From Variovorax ginsengisoli (GTDB lineage Bacteria; Pseudomonadota; Gammaproteobacteria; Burkholderiales; Burkholderiaceae_C), in contig NZ_JAUJZH010000010.1 of NCBI RefSeq assembly GCF_030486595.1, positions 62,001 to 126,000 of the forward strand: a DNA stretch of 64,000 bases, in the 5' to 3' direction. The notes beneath the pieces were generated by a model. That model was not told the origin of the DNA and made no database searches. It was given only the letters and a program-made list of their open reading frames with translations. Position numbers and translations under genes: made by a program. Below, piece by piece: positions 57,495-64,000 of this stretch (its first letter is position 1; every line of letters begins with the position of its first letter).

Positions 57495-58463
57495 ATGTCT
57501 TCCCCCACGCTGAACGCCCTGGTTCACACGATGCGCTACGAAGCCGACGGCATCGTGAGCGTCGAGTTCCGCCCGGCTTCGCCCGAGGTGGATTTCCCCG
57601 CCTTCGAGGCCGGCTCCCACATCGACCTGCACTTGCCCAACGGGCTGGTGCGCAGCTATTCGCTGTGCAATCCGTCGACCGACCGCCAGCGCTACGTGGT
57701 CGGCGTGCTGAACGATCGCAAGAGCCGCGGCGGCTCGCGCTACGTGCACCAGCAGCTGCGCGTGGGCATGACACTCGCGATCTCGCATCCGCGCAACAAC
57801 TTCAAGCTGGAAGAGGGCGCCGGGCGCTCGGTACTGGTGGCGGGCGGCATCGGCGTGACGCCGATCTGGTGCATGCTGCAGCGGCTGGCCGCGATCGGCA
57901 AGCCGGCCGAGCTGATCTATTGCGCGCGCTCGCGCAAGGAATCGGCCTTCGGCGAAGCGATCGCCGCGCTGGCGGCCGAGAAGGCCATTCCGCTGACCTG
58001 GCACTTCGACGAAGAGAAGGGCGGCCCGCCCGACCTCGCCGCGCTGCTGGGCGGCAAGGGCGCCGACAGCCACTACTACTGCTGCGGCCCGACGCCGATG
58101 CTCGACAACTTCGAGAAGACCTGCGAGCAGCTCGGGCTCCCGAACGCCCACATCGAACGCTTCGCCGCCGTGCACGTCGAGACGCCGAGCGCCACCCAGA
58201 GCTACGTGGTCGAGTGCGCGAAGAGCGGCAAGACGGTCGAGGTCCCGCCCGGCAAGTCGATCCTCGACAGCCTGATCGACGCCGGCCTCAACCCCGACCA
58301 CAGCTGCAAGGAAGGCGTCTGCGGCGCCTGCGAAACCAAGGTGCTCGACGGCGAGGTCGACCACCACGACGGCATCCTGACCAAGCTCGAACGGGCGTCG
58401 AACAAGACCATGATGATCTGCGTCTCGGGCTGCAAGCGCGGCCCGCTGGTGCTCGACATCTAG
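57495..58463 (+). CDS. Rieske oxygenase reductase, PDR/VanB type
   Basis: 322 aa electron-transfer protein. A flavin domain (VRSYSLCNPS), an NAD domain (VAGGIGVTPIWCM, YCCGPTPML) and a C-terminal plant-type 2Fe-2S domain with SCKEGVCGACETK and a fourth Cys in MMICVSGC. It passes electrons from NADH through flavin and the cluster to the Rieske oxygenase encoded just upstream, 64 bp away. Confidence 0.93.
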   Translation: MSSPTLNALVHTMRYEADGIVSVEFRPASPEVDFPAFEAGSHIDLHLPNGLVRSYSLCNPSTDRQRYVVGVLNDRKSRGGSRYVHQQLRVGMTLAISHPRNNFKLEEGAGRSVLVAGGIGVTPIWCMLQRLAAIGKPAELIYCARSRKESAFGEAIAALAAEKAIPLTWHFDEEKGGPPDLAALLGGKGADSHYYCCGPTPMLDNFEKTCEQLGLPNAHIERFAAVHVETPSATQSYVVECAKSGKTVEVPPGKSILDSLIDAGLNPDHSCKEGVCGACETKVLDGEVDHHDGILTKLERASNKTMMICVSGCKRGPLVLDI

Positions 58464-58498
58464 GGCGAAGAAGAGTTCATCAACAGAGGGAGGAAGAC

Positions 58499-59605
58499 AT
58501 GAAGAGATTTTCGGTGGCCGCGGCCGCCTGCGCAGCCGTGTCCGGGGCCGGCGCGCAATCGAGCGTGACACTGTTCGGCGTCGTCGACGCGGCAGTCACC
58601 TACACCACCGGGTCGGGCCCGGTGTCGTCGAGCAAATGGCAGCTCACCAACAGCGCCAACACCTTCAGCCGGCTCGGCTTCCGGGGGACAGAAGACCTCG
58701 GCGGCGGTGTGGCGGCGAGCTTCTGGCTCGAGTCCGGCCTGCAGAACGACACCGGCACCAGCTTCGGCACCAACATCAACAACCAGCGCAACGGCAACGT
58801 CGGCGACGGCGGGTTGATCTATGGGCGCCGTTCGACCGTGAGCCTGTCGGGCCCCTTCGGCGAAGTGCGGCTGGGCCGCGACTACACGCCGACGTTCTGG
58901 AACACGGCGTTGTTCGACCCCTTCGGGACCGGCGGCGGCATCGGTGCCAACCAGATCTACTTCACCAGCCTGAGCGGCCTGAGCGCACCCACCGGCACGC
59001 GGGCCTCGAACAGCGTCGGCTACTTCCTGCCGCCCACGCTCGGCGGTTTCTACGGACAGCTGATGGTGGCGCTGGGCGAGAACCCCTCGAACGCCGTGCT
59101 GCCCGGACCCGTGCCGCTGTCGATCGAGGACGACGGCGACTACACCGGGATGCGCGTCGGCTATCTCAACGGCCCGTTCAACGTGGCGCTTTCGACCGGA
59201 CGCACAAAGTATGCGGTCGGCGACCTGAGGGTCACGAATCTCGGCGCTTCCTACACCTTCACCGCCTTCATGGGCCTCAGGGTGATGGGCGAGTACTACA
59301 CCGACTCGCTCGGCGAGGTCGACGGCAAGGGCGCGCTGCTGGGCTTCAACCTGCCGGTCGGCACCGGCGAGATCAAGGCTTCGTATGCGTGGTACCGGCG
59401 GGAACCGGGCTTCGACCTGCCGCGGCCTACCGTGGGCAAGTTCGCACTCGGCTATGTCTACAACCTGTCCAAGCGCAGCGCGGTCTATGCGACCGCCGCC
59501 TGGCTGACCAACAGCGATGGCGCCGCGCAAGCCCTCGGTGGCGTCCTGACCTCTCCCGACCACGGCTCGCGTGGCACCGAGTTCGGATTGCGCCACGCCT
59601 TCTAG
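58499..59605 (+). CDS. Gram-negative general porin
   Basis: 368 aa. The signal peptide (about residues 1-19) is followed by SSVTLFGVVDAAVTYT, the standard start of Burkholderiales trimeric porins; RLGFRGTEDLGGG, GRRSTVSLSGPFGEVRLGRD and the final FGLRHAF strand ending in Phe are family marks. It forms a 16-strand outer-membrane channel. As part of the cluster it probably eases entry of the substrate. Start is ATG 58499 with a GAGGGAGGAAG ribosome site. Confidence 0.93.
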   Translation: MKRFSVAAAACAAVSGAGAQSSVTLFGVVDAAVTYTTGSGPVSSSKWQLTNSANTFSRLGFRGTEDLGGGVAASFWLESGLQNDTGTSFGTNINNQRNGNVGDGGLIYGRRSTVSLSGPFGEVRLGRDYTPTFWNTALFDPFGTGGGIGANQIYFTSLSGLSAPTGTRASNSVGYFLPPTLGGFYGQLMVALGENPSNAVLPGPVPLSIEDDGDYTGMRVGYLNGPFNVALSTGRTKYAVGDLRVTNLGASYTFTAFMGLRVMGEYYTDSLGEVDGKGALLGFNLPVGTGEIKASYAWYRREPGFDLPRPTVGKFALGYVYNLSKRSAVYATAAWLTNSDGAAQALGGVLTSPDHGSRGTEFGLRHAF

Positions 59606-59628
59606 TCCCTTCCTGCAGGAGCGTTGCC

Positions 59629-60918
59629 ATGCATCCCAGAGCATTCCGCTGGTACGGCGTCATCACGCTGTTCGTGATCGTCGCCATCTCGTACATCGAC
59701 CGGATCAACATCGCCGTGCTGATCACCGATGCCTCGTTCCTGCAGCACATCGGCATCGCGCCGTCGGACCGCGTCAGCCAGGGGCTGCTGGCGACGGCCT
59801 TCATGGTCGGCTACGGCGTCTCGGCCTTCGTGCTGACGCCCTTTTGCGCGGCCTTGTTCGGGGTCCGCAAGAGCCTGGTGATCGGCTTGATCGTGTGGGG
59901 CGTGGTCACCTTCATCACGCCCTGGTTCAACGGCTACGGCATGCTGCTGGCTTCGCGGATCCTGCTCGGGGTGTCCGAAGGGCCCTTGTTCTCGCTGGCC
60001 TCGTCCTACATCAAGGCGCATTTCGAGAACCACGAGAACGGCAAGCCGAACTCATTCGTCAACATGGGCACCGGGCTCGGCCTGGCGCTCGGCTATCCGC
60101 TGATCGGCTTCCTGCTGGCGAGCTTCGACTGGCAGACTTCGTTCCATGTGCTCGGCGTGCTGAACATCGCGCTCGGCATTCCGTTGGTGGTGGCTTTCGT
60201 GAAGATGCCGAAGTCATACGCCGGGATGGCGAAGCCCGAGTCCTTCGGCGATGCGATGCACAAGGTCGGCTACATCGTGAAAGGCGCGCTCCACACGCGC
60301 TACCTGGTGCTGGTCACGGTGCTGACCTCGGCCGCGCTGGCCTACCTCTGGGGTGCCAGCAACTGGCTGCCGGCCTATCTGAAGGAAGTGCGCGGCTTCT
60401 CGCTGCGCGAGATGGGCTGGCTCGCGTCCCTGCCGCAGTACGCCACCGTGCTCGCGGTGCTGCTGGGCGGCGTCCTGATCGACCGGATCGAGCGCCAGCG
60501 CGTGCCTTTCATCTTCATGGCGGCGAGCGCGGGCGTGGCGCTGTCGGTGCTGCTGGCGATCAACGTGCACGACCCCTATGCGGCGGCCTACTGCCTGATC
60601 GCGGCCAATTTCTGCTGGGGACTGCAGAGCCCGGCGATCCCGAGCACGGTGCAGTACTGCGCCCGGCCCGAGCACGTGGCCAGCGCCTTCGGCGTCGTCA
60701 ACGGCACCGGCAGCCTGGTCGCGGGCTTCATGCCTGCACTGATGGGCGGCGTGATCAGCGCGGTGTCGGCCGGCCCCGGCGCATCAGGCGGTGCGGCCCA
60801 CGGCTTCTTCGCCGGCTTCGCGCTGCTGATCGGGACCCAGGCGGTGGTGTTCGTCTGCGGCTTCGTGCTGTGGTGGCGCGAGCGTCCCTCGGGGATGCGC
60901 GGCGCGATTGCTGCCTGA
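59629..60918 (+). CDS. MFS transporter, anion:cation symporter (ACS) type
   Basis: 429 aa with about 12 helices. The N-terminal ISYIDRINIAVL and the loop GVRKSLVIGLIVWG are typical of ACS-group permeases, which carry organic anions such as galactonate, phthalate and hydroxybenzoates. It is the last gene of the catabolic cluster, 23 bp after the porin, so import through both membranes is encoded side by side. The divergent MHS permease may be the second importer or an exporter of a by-product. Confidence 0.9.
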   Translation: MHPRAFRWYGVITLFVIVAISYIDRINIAVLITDASFLQHIGIAPSDRVSQGLLATAFMVGYGVSAFVLTPFCAALFGVRKSLVIGLIVWGVVTFITPWFNGYGMLLASRILLGVSEGPLFSLASSYIKAHFENHENGKPNSFVNMGTGLGLALGYPLIGFLLASFDWQTSFHVLGVLNIALGIPLVVAFVKMPKSYAGMAKPESFGDAMHKVGYIVKGALHTRYLVLVTVLTSAALAYLWGASNWLPAYLKEVRGFSLREMGWLASLPQYATVLAVLLGGVLIDRIERQRVPFIFMAASAGVALSVLLAINVHDPYAAAYCLIAANFCWGLQSPAIPSTVQYCARPEHVASAFGVVNGTGSLVAGFMPALMGGVISAVSAGPGASGGAAHGFFAGFALLIGTQAVVFVCGFVLWWRERPSGMRGAIAA

Positions 60919-60952
60919 GCTTCGGATTCGCCCGATCGGCCATCCGGGGCGG

Positions 60953-61160
60953 GTGCGGAGGGCAGTGGGTAGCCCCCTCCGCGAATGTCCCCCGCCTTCG
61001 GCTCCTCCTTTATTTCGCTGCGGGGGCTACCCACCACCCTCCGCACGGGACGAGCCGTGTCGTGCGGCCGATCAACGACCGCCGTGACGGATCACGTCGA
61101 TGGCGTGCTCAGCGCAGCGAAATAAAGGAGGAGGCCGAAGGCCGGGGGACATTCGCGGAG
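60953..61160. repeat. Nested inverted repeats after the catabolic cluster
   Basis: A 24-bp arm (60953-60976) pairs at 22 of 24 bases with 61023-61046 around a 46-nt loop. That loop (60977-61022) reappears inverted at 61113-61160 with a 2-nt length difference. The parts could form alternative hairpins on either strand. The gap from 60919 to 61208 holds no gene. It could be a REP-like element and a terminator for converging units. Confidence 0.78.
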
Positions 61161-61208
61161 CAGAGTACGCCGTCGGCAGGATCCCGCCCCGACGCAATCC
61201 GACAGCGA

Positions 61209-61976
61209 TCAATCCTTGTAGCTGCCGTCGACGCGGTCCAGCTTGCGGATCAGCGAGGGCCAGACAAAAGCCCCGCCCATGCCGCCCGTCTGCACCTTCA
61301 TGGCATGGCCGACGCCGTCGACGATGCGGGGGTCGACCTGCGTCAGCTCGCCGCCGCCGGCCTGCGCCGCGATCTGGATCTGGCAGGTGTTCTCGAAGGT
61401 ATACATGCTCAGGAAGGCGTCGGCCACGGTCTTGCCGACGGTCAGCAGGCCATGGTTGCGCAGCATCAGGAAGTTGGCGCTGCCCATGTCGGCCTGCAGG
61501 CGCGGCTTCTCGTCGTCGCGGAAGGCGACGCCCTCGTAGTCGTGATAGGCCAGCGAGGCCAGCACGAAGGTCGACTGCTGGCTGATCGGCAGCACGCCGT
61601 TCTTCTGCGCGCTGACCGCGATGCCGGCGCGGGTGTGGGTGTGCAGCACGCATTGCACGTCTTCCCGCGCCGCATGCACCGCACTGTGGATCACGAAGCC
61701 AGCCGGGTTCACGGGGTAGGGCGAATCGATGACCTTGTTGCAGTCCTGGTCGACCTTGATCAGGCTGGACGCCGTGATCTCGTCGAACATCAGGCCGTAG
61801 GGGTTGATCAGGAAGTGGTGCTCGGGGCCCGGCACGCGGGCGCTGATGTGCGTGAAGACGAGGTCGCTCCAGCCGTACAACGCGACCAGCCGGTAGCAGG
61901 CGGCGAGGTCGACGCGCAGTTGCCATTCTTCGGCGCTGACGAGTTTCTGGATTTCGGTCGGGGTGCTGGCGTTCAT
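61209..61976 (-). CDS. Class II aldolase/adducin family protein
   Basis: 255 aa. Zinc ligands: HTHTRAGIAVS and RNHGLLTVG; a Glu/Asp-bearing N-terminal half with WSDLVFTHISARVPG. Members cleave sugar-phosphate or keto-acid aldols, or decarboxylate. It could split a chain product of the neighbouring pathway. The start is ATG 61976 with a GGAGG ribosome site. It is followed on the minus strand only by the repeat region; the HD gene is upstream by 22 bp, one operon. Confidence 0.88.
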   Translation of the reverse strand: MNASTPTEIQKLVSAEEWQLRVDLAACYRLVALYGWSDLVFTHISARVPGPEHHFLINPYGLMFDEITASSLIKVDQDCNKVIDSPYPVNPAGFVIHSAVHAAREDVQCVLHTHTRAGIAVSAQKNGVLPISQQSTFVLASLAYHDYEGVAFRDDEKPRLQADMGSANFLMLRNHGLLTVGKTVADAFLSMYTFENTCQIQIAAQAGGGELTQVDPRIVDGVGHAMKVQTGGMGGAFVWPSLIRKLDRVDGSYKD

Positions 61977-61998
61977 GGGAGGTCTCCTGGGAAAAGGG

Positions 61999-62592
61999 TC
62001 AGGCGGCAGCGGCGGCGGGTTGCTGCGCGGCCTTGTAGATGCTCTGCTTCGGCTGGGCCATCAGGCGCCGAAGCATGGGCTCGAACTCGCTGATCGGCAA
62101 GGTCTCGGCCATCGGGTCGAAGGCCGGGTTGTCGTAGAGCTCGCAGAACTCGGCCGTGCGGTCGAAGCAGGGATGGCTGCGGAAGTTCTCGCGCAGGTCG
62201 CGGTCGAGTCCGATGTGGTGGAAGAAGTAGTGGCCCTGGAAGATGCCGTGGTGCGCCACCATCCAGTGGTTTTCCTCGCTCACGAAGGGCTTCAGGATCG
62301 CCGCTGCGATGTCGGGGTGGTTCATGGTGCCGAGCGTGTCGCCGATGTCGTGCAGCAGGGCGCACACCACGTACTCCTCGTCGCGGCCGTCGCGCAGCGC
62401 GCGGGTGGCCGTCTGCAGCGAATGGCTGTAGCGGTCGATCGGGAAACCGCCGTAGTCGCCCTCGAGGATCTGCAGGTGCTTGATCACGCGCGCGGGCAGG
62501 CCCTGCGCGAACTGCATGAATTCGCCGCCGATCAGTTGCCAGTCCTGCTGCGTGCTGTCTTGCATGCGGACGAAATTCGCTCTTGCATTCAT
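61999..62592 (-). CDS. HD-domain protein, possibly a PhnZ-like oxygenase
   Basis: 197 aa. HD-type metal ligands are visible: YSHSLQTATRA, ALLHDIGDTLG, and AHHGIFQGHYFFHHIG. The spacing of His-Asp and the extra His pair resembles the mixed-valent di-iron HD oxygenases (PhnZ, MIOX) more than classic phosphohydrolases, but this is a resemblance only. ATG 62592 is chosen because an AGACAC-type region and the divergent gap follow. It shares an operon with the class II aldolase. Confidence 0.7.
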   Translation of the reverse strand: MNARANFVRMQDSTQQDWQLIGGEFMQFAQGLPARVIKHLQILEGDYGGFPIDRYSHSLQTATRALRDGRDEEYVVCALLHDIGDTLGTMNHPDIAAAILKPFVSEENHWMVAHHGIFQGHYFFHHIGLDRDLRENFRSHPCFDRTAEFCELYDNPAFDPMAETLPISEFEPMLRRLMAQPKQSIYKAAQQPAAAAA

Positions 62593-62646
62593 CGTGTGTC
62601 TCCGTGGGGTTCGCGGCCCACTGTAGACCCGCACTTGACGTTCAAC

Positions 62647-62662
62647 TGTCAAGAATTTGACA
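62647..62662. promoter_or_regulatory. Dyad between the HD gene and the Crp/Fnr regulator
   Basis: TGTCAA-GAAT-TTGACA, perfect 6-bp arms, in the 111-bp divergent gap; a TTGACGTTCAA stretch lies just before it. Each arm could also be a -35 box (TTGACA on either strand). It may be the operator for the adjacent Crp/Fnr protein. Confidence 0.5.
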
Positions 62663-62703
62663 ATTGAGCGCTCTGGTAAACCCCCGGACCCGATCGGAAT
62701 TCC

Positions 62704-63426
62704 ATGCCGCAGCCTCCCGGGCGCCCGCTGTCGGCCGCCCACCGTGCCTCGATGGAGGCCAACCCCTGGTTCGCCTCGATGCCTCGCGCGCAGCGTGAAG
62801 GCCTGCTTGCGGCGGCCGAGCTGATCCACCTGCAACGCGGCGCGATGGTGTTCCGCCAGGGCGATCCGGTGCATGCGGCGGGCGGCGGCTTCTACGGCCT
62901 GGCGGCCGGCATGATCAAGATCTCGACCCTGCGCCACGATGGCCGCGAGGCAATTCTGGCGGTGCTCGAGCCCGGCAACTGGTTCGGAGAGATCAGCCTG
63001 ATCGACGGCTCGCCGCGCACCCACGATGCCACGGCGCTCAGCGCGCTCGACCTGCTGGTGGTGCCGCACCAGGCCTTCGCGCAGCAGATGCAGGGCGCCC
63101 CCTTCGGGCGGGCGATCGCAGCCCTGCTCGCGGCCCGCGTGCGGGGGCTGTACGGCCTGATGGAAGACGCCACGCTGCGCGGGCTGCGTGCCCGGGTGGC
63201 CCGCCGCCTGCTGGCGCTGGCCCGCGGCGATGCGACCCAGTCGCCCGAGCCGAGGGTTTCGGTGGCGCTGCCGCAGGAAGCGCTGGCGATGATGCTGGGC
63301 GTGACGCGCCAGACCCTGTCGAAGGAACTCAACGCGCTGGCGAGGGAAGGTGCGATCGGGCTGGGCTATGGCCGCATCGAGCTGCTGTCGCCCGCGGCGC
63401 TGCAGCGGATGGGCAACACGGGCTAG
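62704..63426 (+). CDS. Crp/Fnr family transcriptional regulator
   Basis: 240 aa. A cyclic-nucleotide-binding fold (RQGDPVHAAGGGFYGLAAGM, GNWFGEISLIDGSPRTHDAT) is followed by a C-terminal helix-turn-helix (LPQEALAMMLGVTRQTLSKE then LNALAREG). No N-terminal Cys cluster for an iron-sulfur centre, so it is not an oxygen-sensing Fnr; effector unknown. It is divergent from the HD/aldolase operon and probably controls it. Confidence 0.9.
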   Translation: MPQPPGRPLSAAHRASMEANPWFASMPRAQREGLLAAAELIHLQRGAMVFRQGDPVHAAGGGFYGLAAGMIKISTLRHDGREAILAVLEPGNWFGEISLIDGSPRTHDATALSALDLLVVPHQAFAQQMQGAPFGRAIAALLAARVRGLYGLMEDATLRGLRARVARRLLALARGDATQSPEPRVSVALPQEALAMMLGVTRQTLSKELNALAREGAIGLGYGRIELLSPAALQRMGNTG

Positions 63427-63484
63427 TGGTCCCTCGCGGCGCACAACCTTGTGCCGGCGTCGCCGCTGAACAGCGGCCACCCGC

Positions 63485-64000
63485 TCAGCGCAGGATCCGG
63501 CCTTCCTTGGTGATGCTGATCAGGTCGATGCTGCGCCCCGGGTCGCGCAGGCCCGGGCGCAGGTTGATGCGGAAGCCGCCGACGTCGTAGTCCGTCATGC
63601 CGGCCATCGAGCGCTGCAAGGTGGCGGGCGTGTAGGCCTTGCCGGCGCGGCGCACCGCCTCGGCCGCGGCCTTGGTGGCGATGAAGCCCTCAAGGCCCTC
63701 GTACGAAGGCGCCTGGTCCGAGTTCTCGATCGCCGCCAGATACTCCTTGACGATCGGGATCGCCGAGGGCCGCGGCGAAGGCACGACCTGCGAAATCACG
63801 ATGCCGCCGATGTCCTTGCCGAGTTCCGCATAGAGCGGATCGATGCCGACGATCGAGAAGGCCGTGAAGCTGCCGGCGTAGCCGGTCTTTCGGAGCCGGC
63901 GGATGACGTCGGCCGTGGTGCTCGAGAGCGACACCAGCACGATGGCCTGCGGCGACTGCTTCTGGACCGCGGCCAGTGCCGATTCGAGCTTGTCGCCGCT
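63485..64000 (-). CDS. ABC substrate-binding protein, branched-chain amino acid type, N-terminus beyond window
   Basis: C-terminal 171 residues of a LivJ/LivK-like periplasmic receptor; the frame is open at base 64000. Visible family stretches: AIVLVSLSSTTADVIRRLRK, IDPLYAELGKDIGGIVISQV, and GLEGFIATKAAAEAVRRAGK, with the end ISITKEGRILR. It binds amino acids or aromatic acids. The missing transport subunits would lie past the window edge. Confidence 0.87.
   Translation of the reverse strand, partial: SGDKLESALAAVQKQSPQAIVLVSLSSTTADVIRRLRKTGYAGSFTAFSIVGIDPLYAELGKDIGGIVISQVVPSPRPSAIPIVKEYLAAIENSDQAPSYEGLEGFIATKAAAEAVRRAGKAYTPATLQRSMAGMTDYDVGGFRINLRPGLRDPGRSIDLISITKEGRILR

Overview
The window is high-GC proteobacterial chromosome, most likely a Variovorax-type member of the Comamonadaceae (Burkholderiales). 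Evidence for this: Bug-family solute receptors, a paired DUF2868/DUF3482 locus, a LexA-controlled imuA-imuB-dnaE2 cassette, a Burkholderiales-type general porin and a VanA/VanB-style oxygenase pair. I see no transposase, phage gene or CRISPR array. The assignment rests on gene families only, with no database search.

Layout. 1-10.7 kb is mostly minus-strand housekeeping and envelope genes: a zinc-ribbon membrane protein (cut by the window edge), an exported M20 dipeptidase, the CbpA/CbpM chaperone pair, a histidine phosphatase, a ClsC-like phospholipase D, a CDP-alcohol phosphotransferase, a glutamine amidotransferase, the DUF3482 GTPase with its DUF2868 membrane partner, and a 24-residue membrane microprotein with its own terminator. 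10.7-17.6 kb holds an ABC exporter, a LysR regulator divergent from a class III dioxygenase with two matching palindromes between them, an alpha/beta hydrolase, a DUF4160/DUF2442 pair, an aldo/keto reductase, and an mqsA antitoxin whose mqsR partner has lost its middle. 17.7-23.2 kb is the SOS mutagenesis cassette behind a clear LexA box. 23.2-26.9 kb carries an active HtrA-like protease, a LuxR-type regulator and a second HtrA-like protein that has lost its catalytic His and Ser, followed by two less well known genes.

27-34.8 kb is visibly less GC-rich and looks like an accessory surface-polysaccharide region: an FkbM methyltransferase, an aldo/keto reductase with a GMC oxidoreductase enclosed by two inverted tRNA-Gly(CCC) copies, a membrane sulfatase-family protein, an 8-bp tandem repeat and an exostosin-family glycosyltransferase. 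A CHASE-PAS hybrid histidine kinase, alaS, a ketopantoate-reductase-like gene and an MHS transporter follow.

43.9-60.9 kb is one long plus-strand catabolic cluster, probably an operon: two Bug receptors, two SDRs, a cupin, an alpha/beta hydrolase, an IclR regulator, a ThDP enzyme, an aspartate dehydrogenase-like protein, an aldehyde dehydrogenase, an extradiol-type VOC dioxygenase, a NicC-like flavin monooxygenase, a small helix-turn-helix protein, a Rieske oxygenase with its reductase, a porin and an MFS permease. A class II aldolase, an HD-domain protein and a Crp/Fnr regulator lie beyond. Together they suggest uptake of an aromatic or heteroaromatic acid, hydroxylation, extradiol ring opening and processing of the open chain. 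The substrate cannot be named from sequence. The window ends inside a branched-chain amino-acid-type ABC receptor gene.
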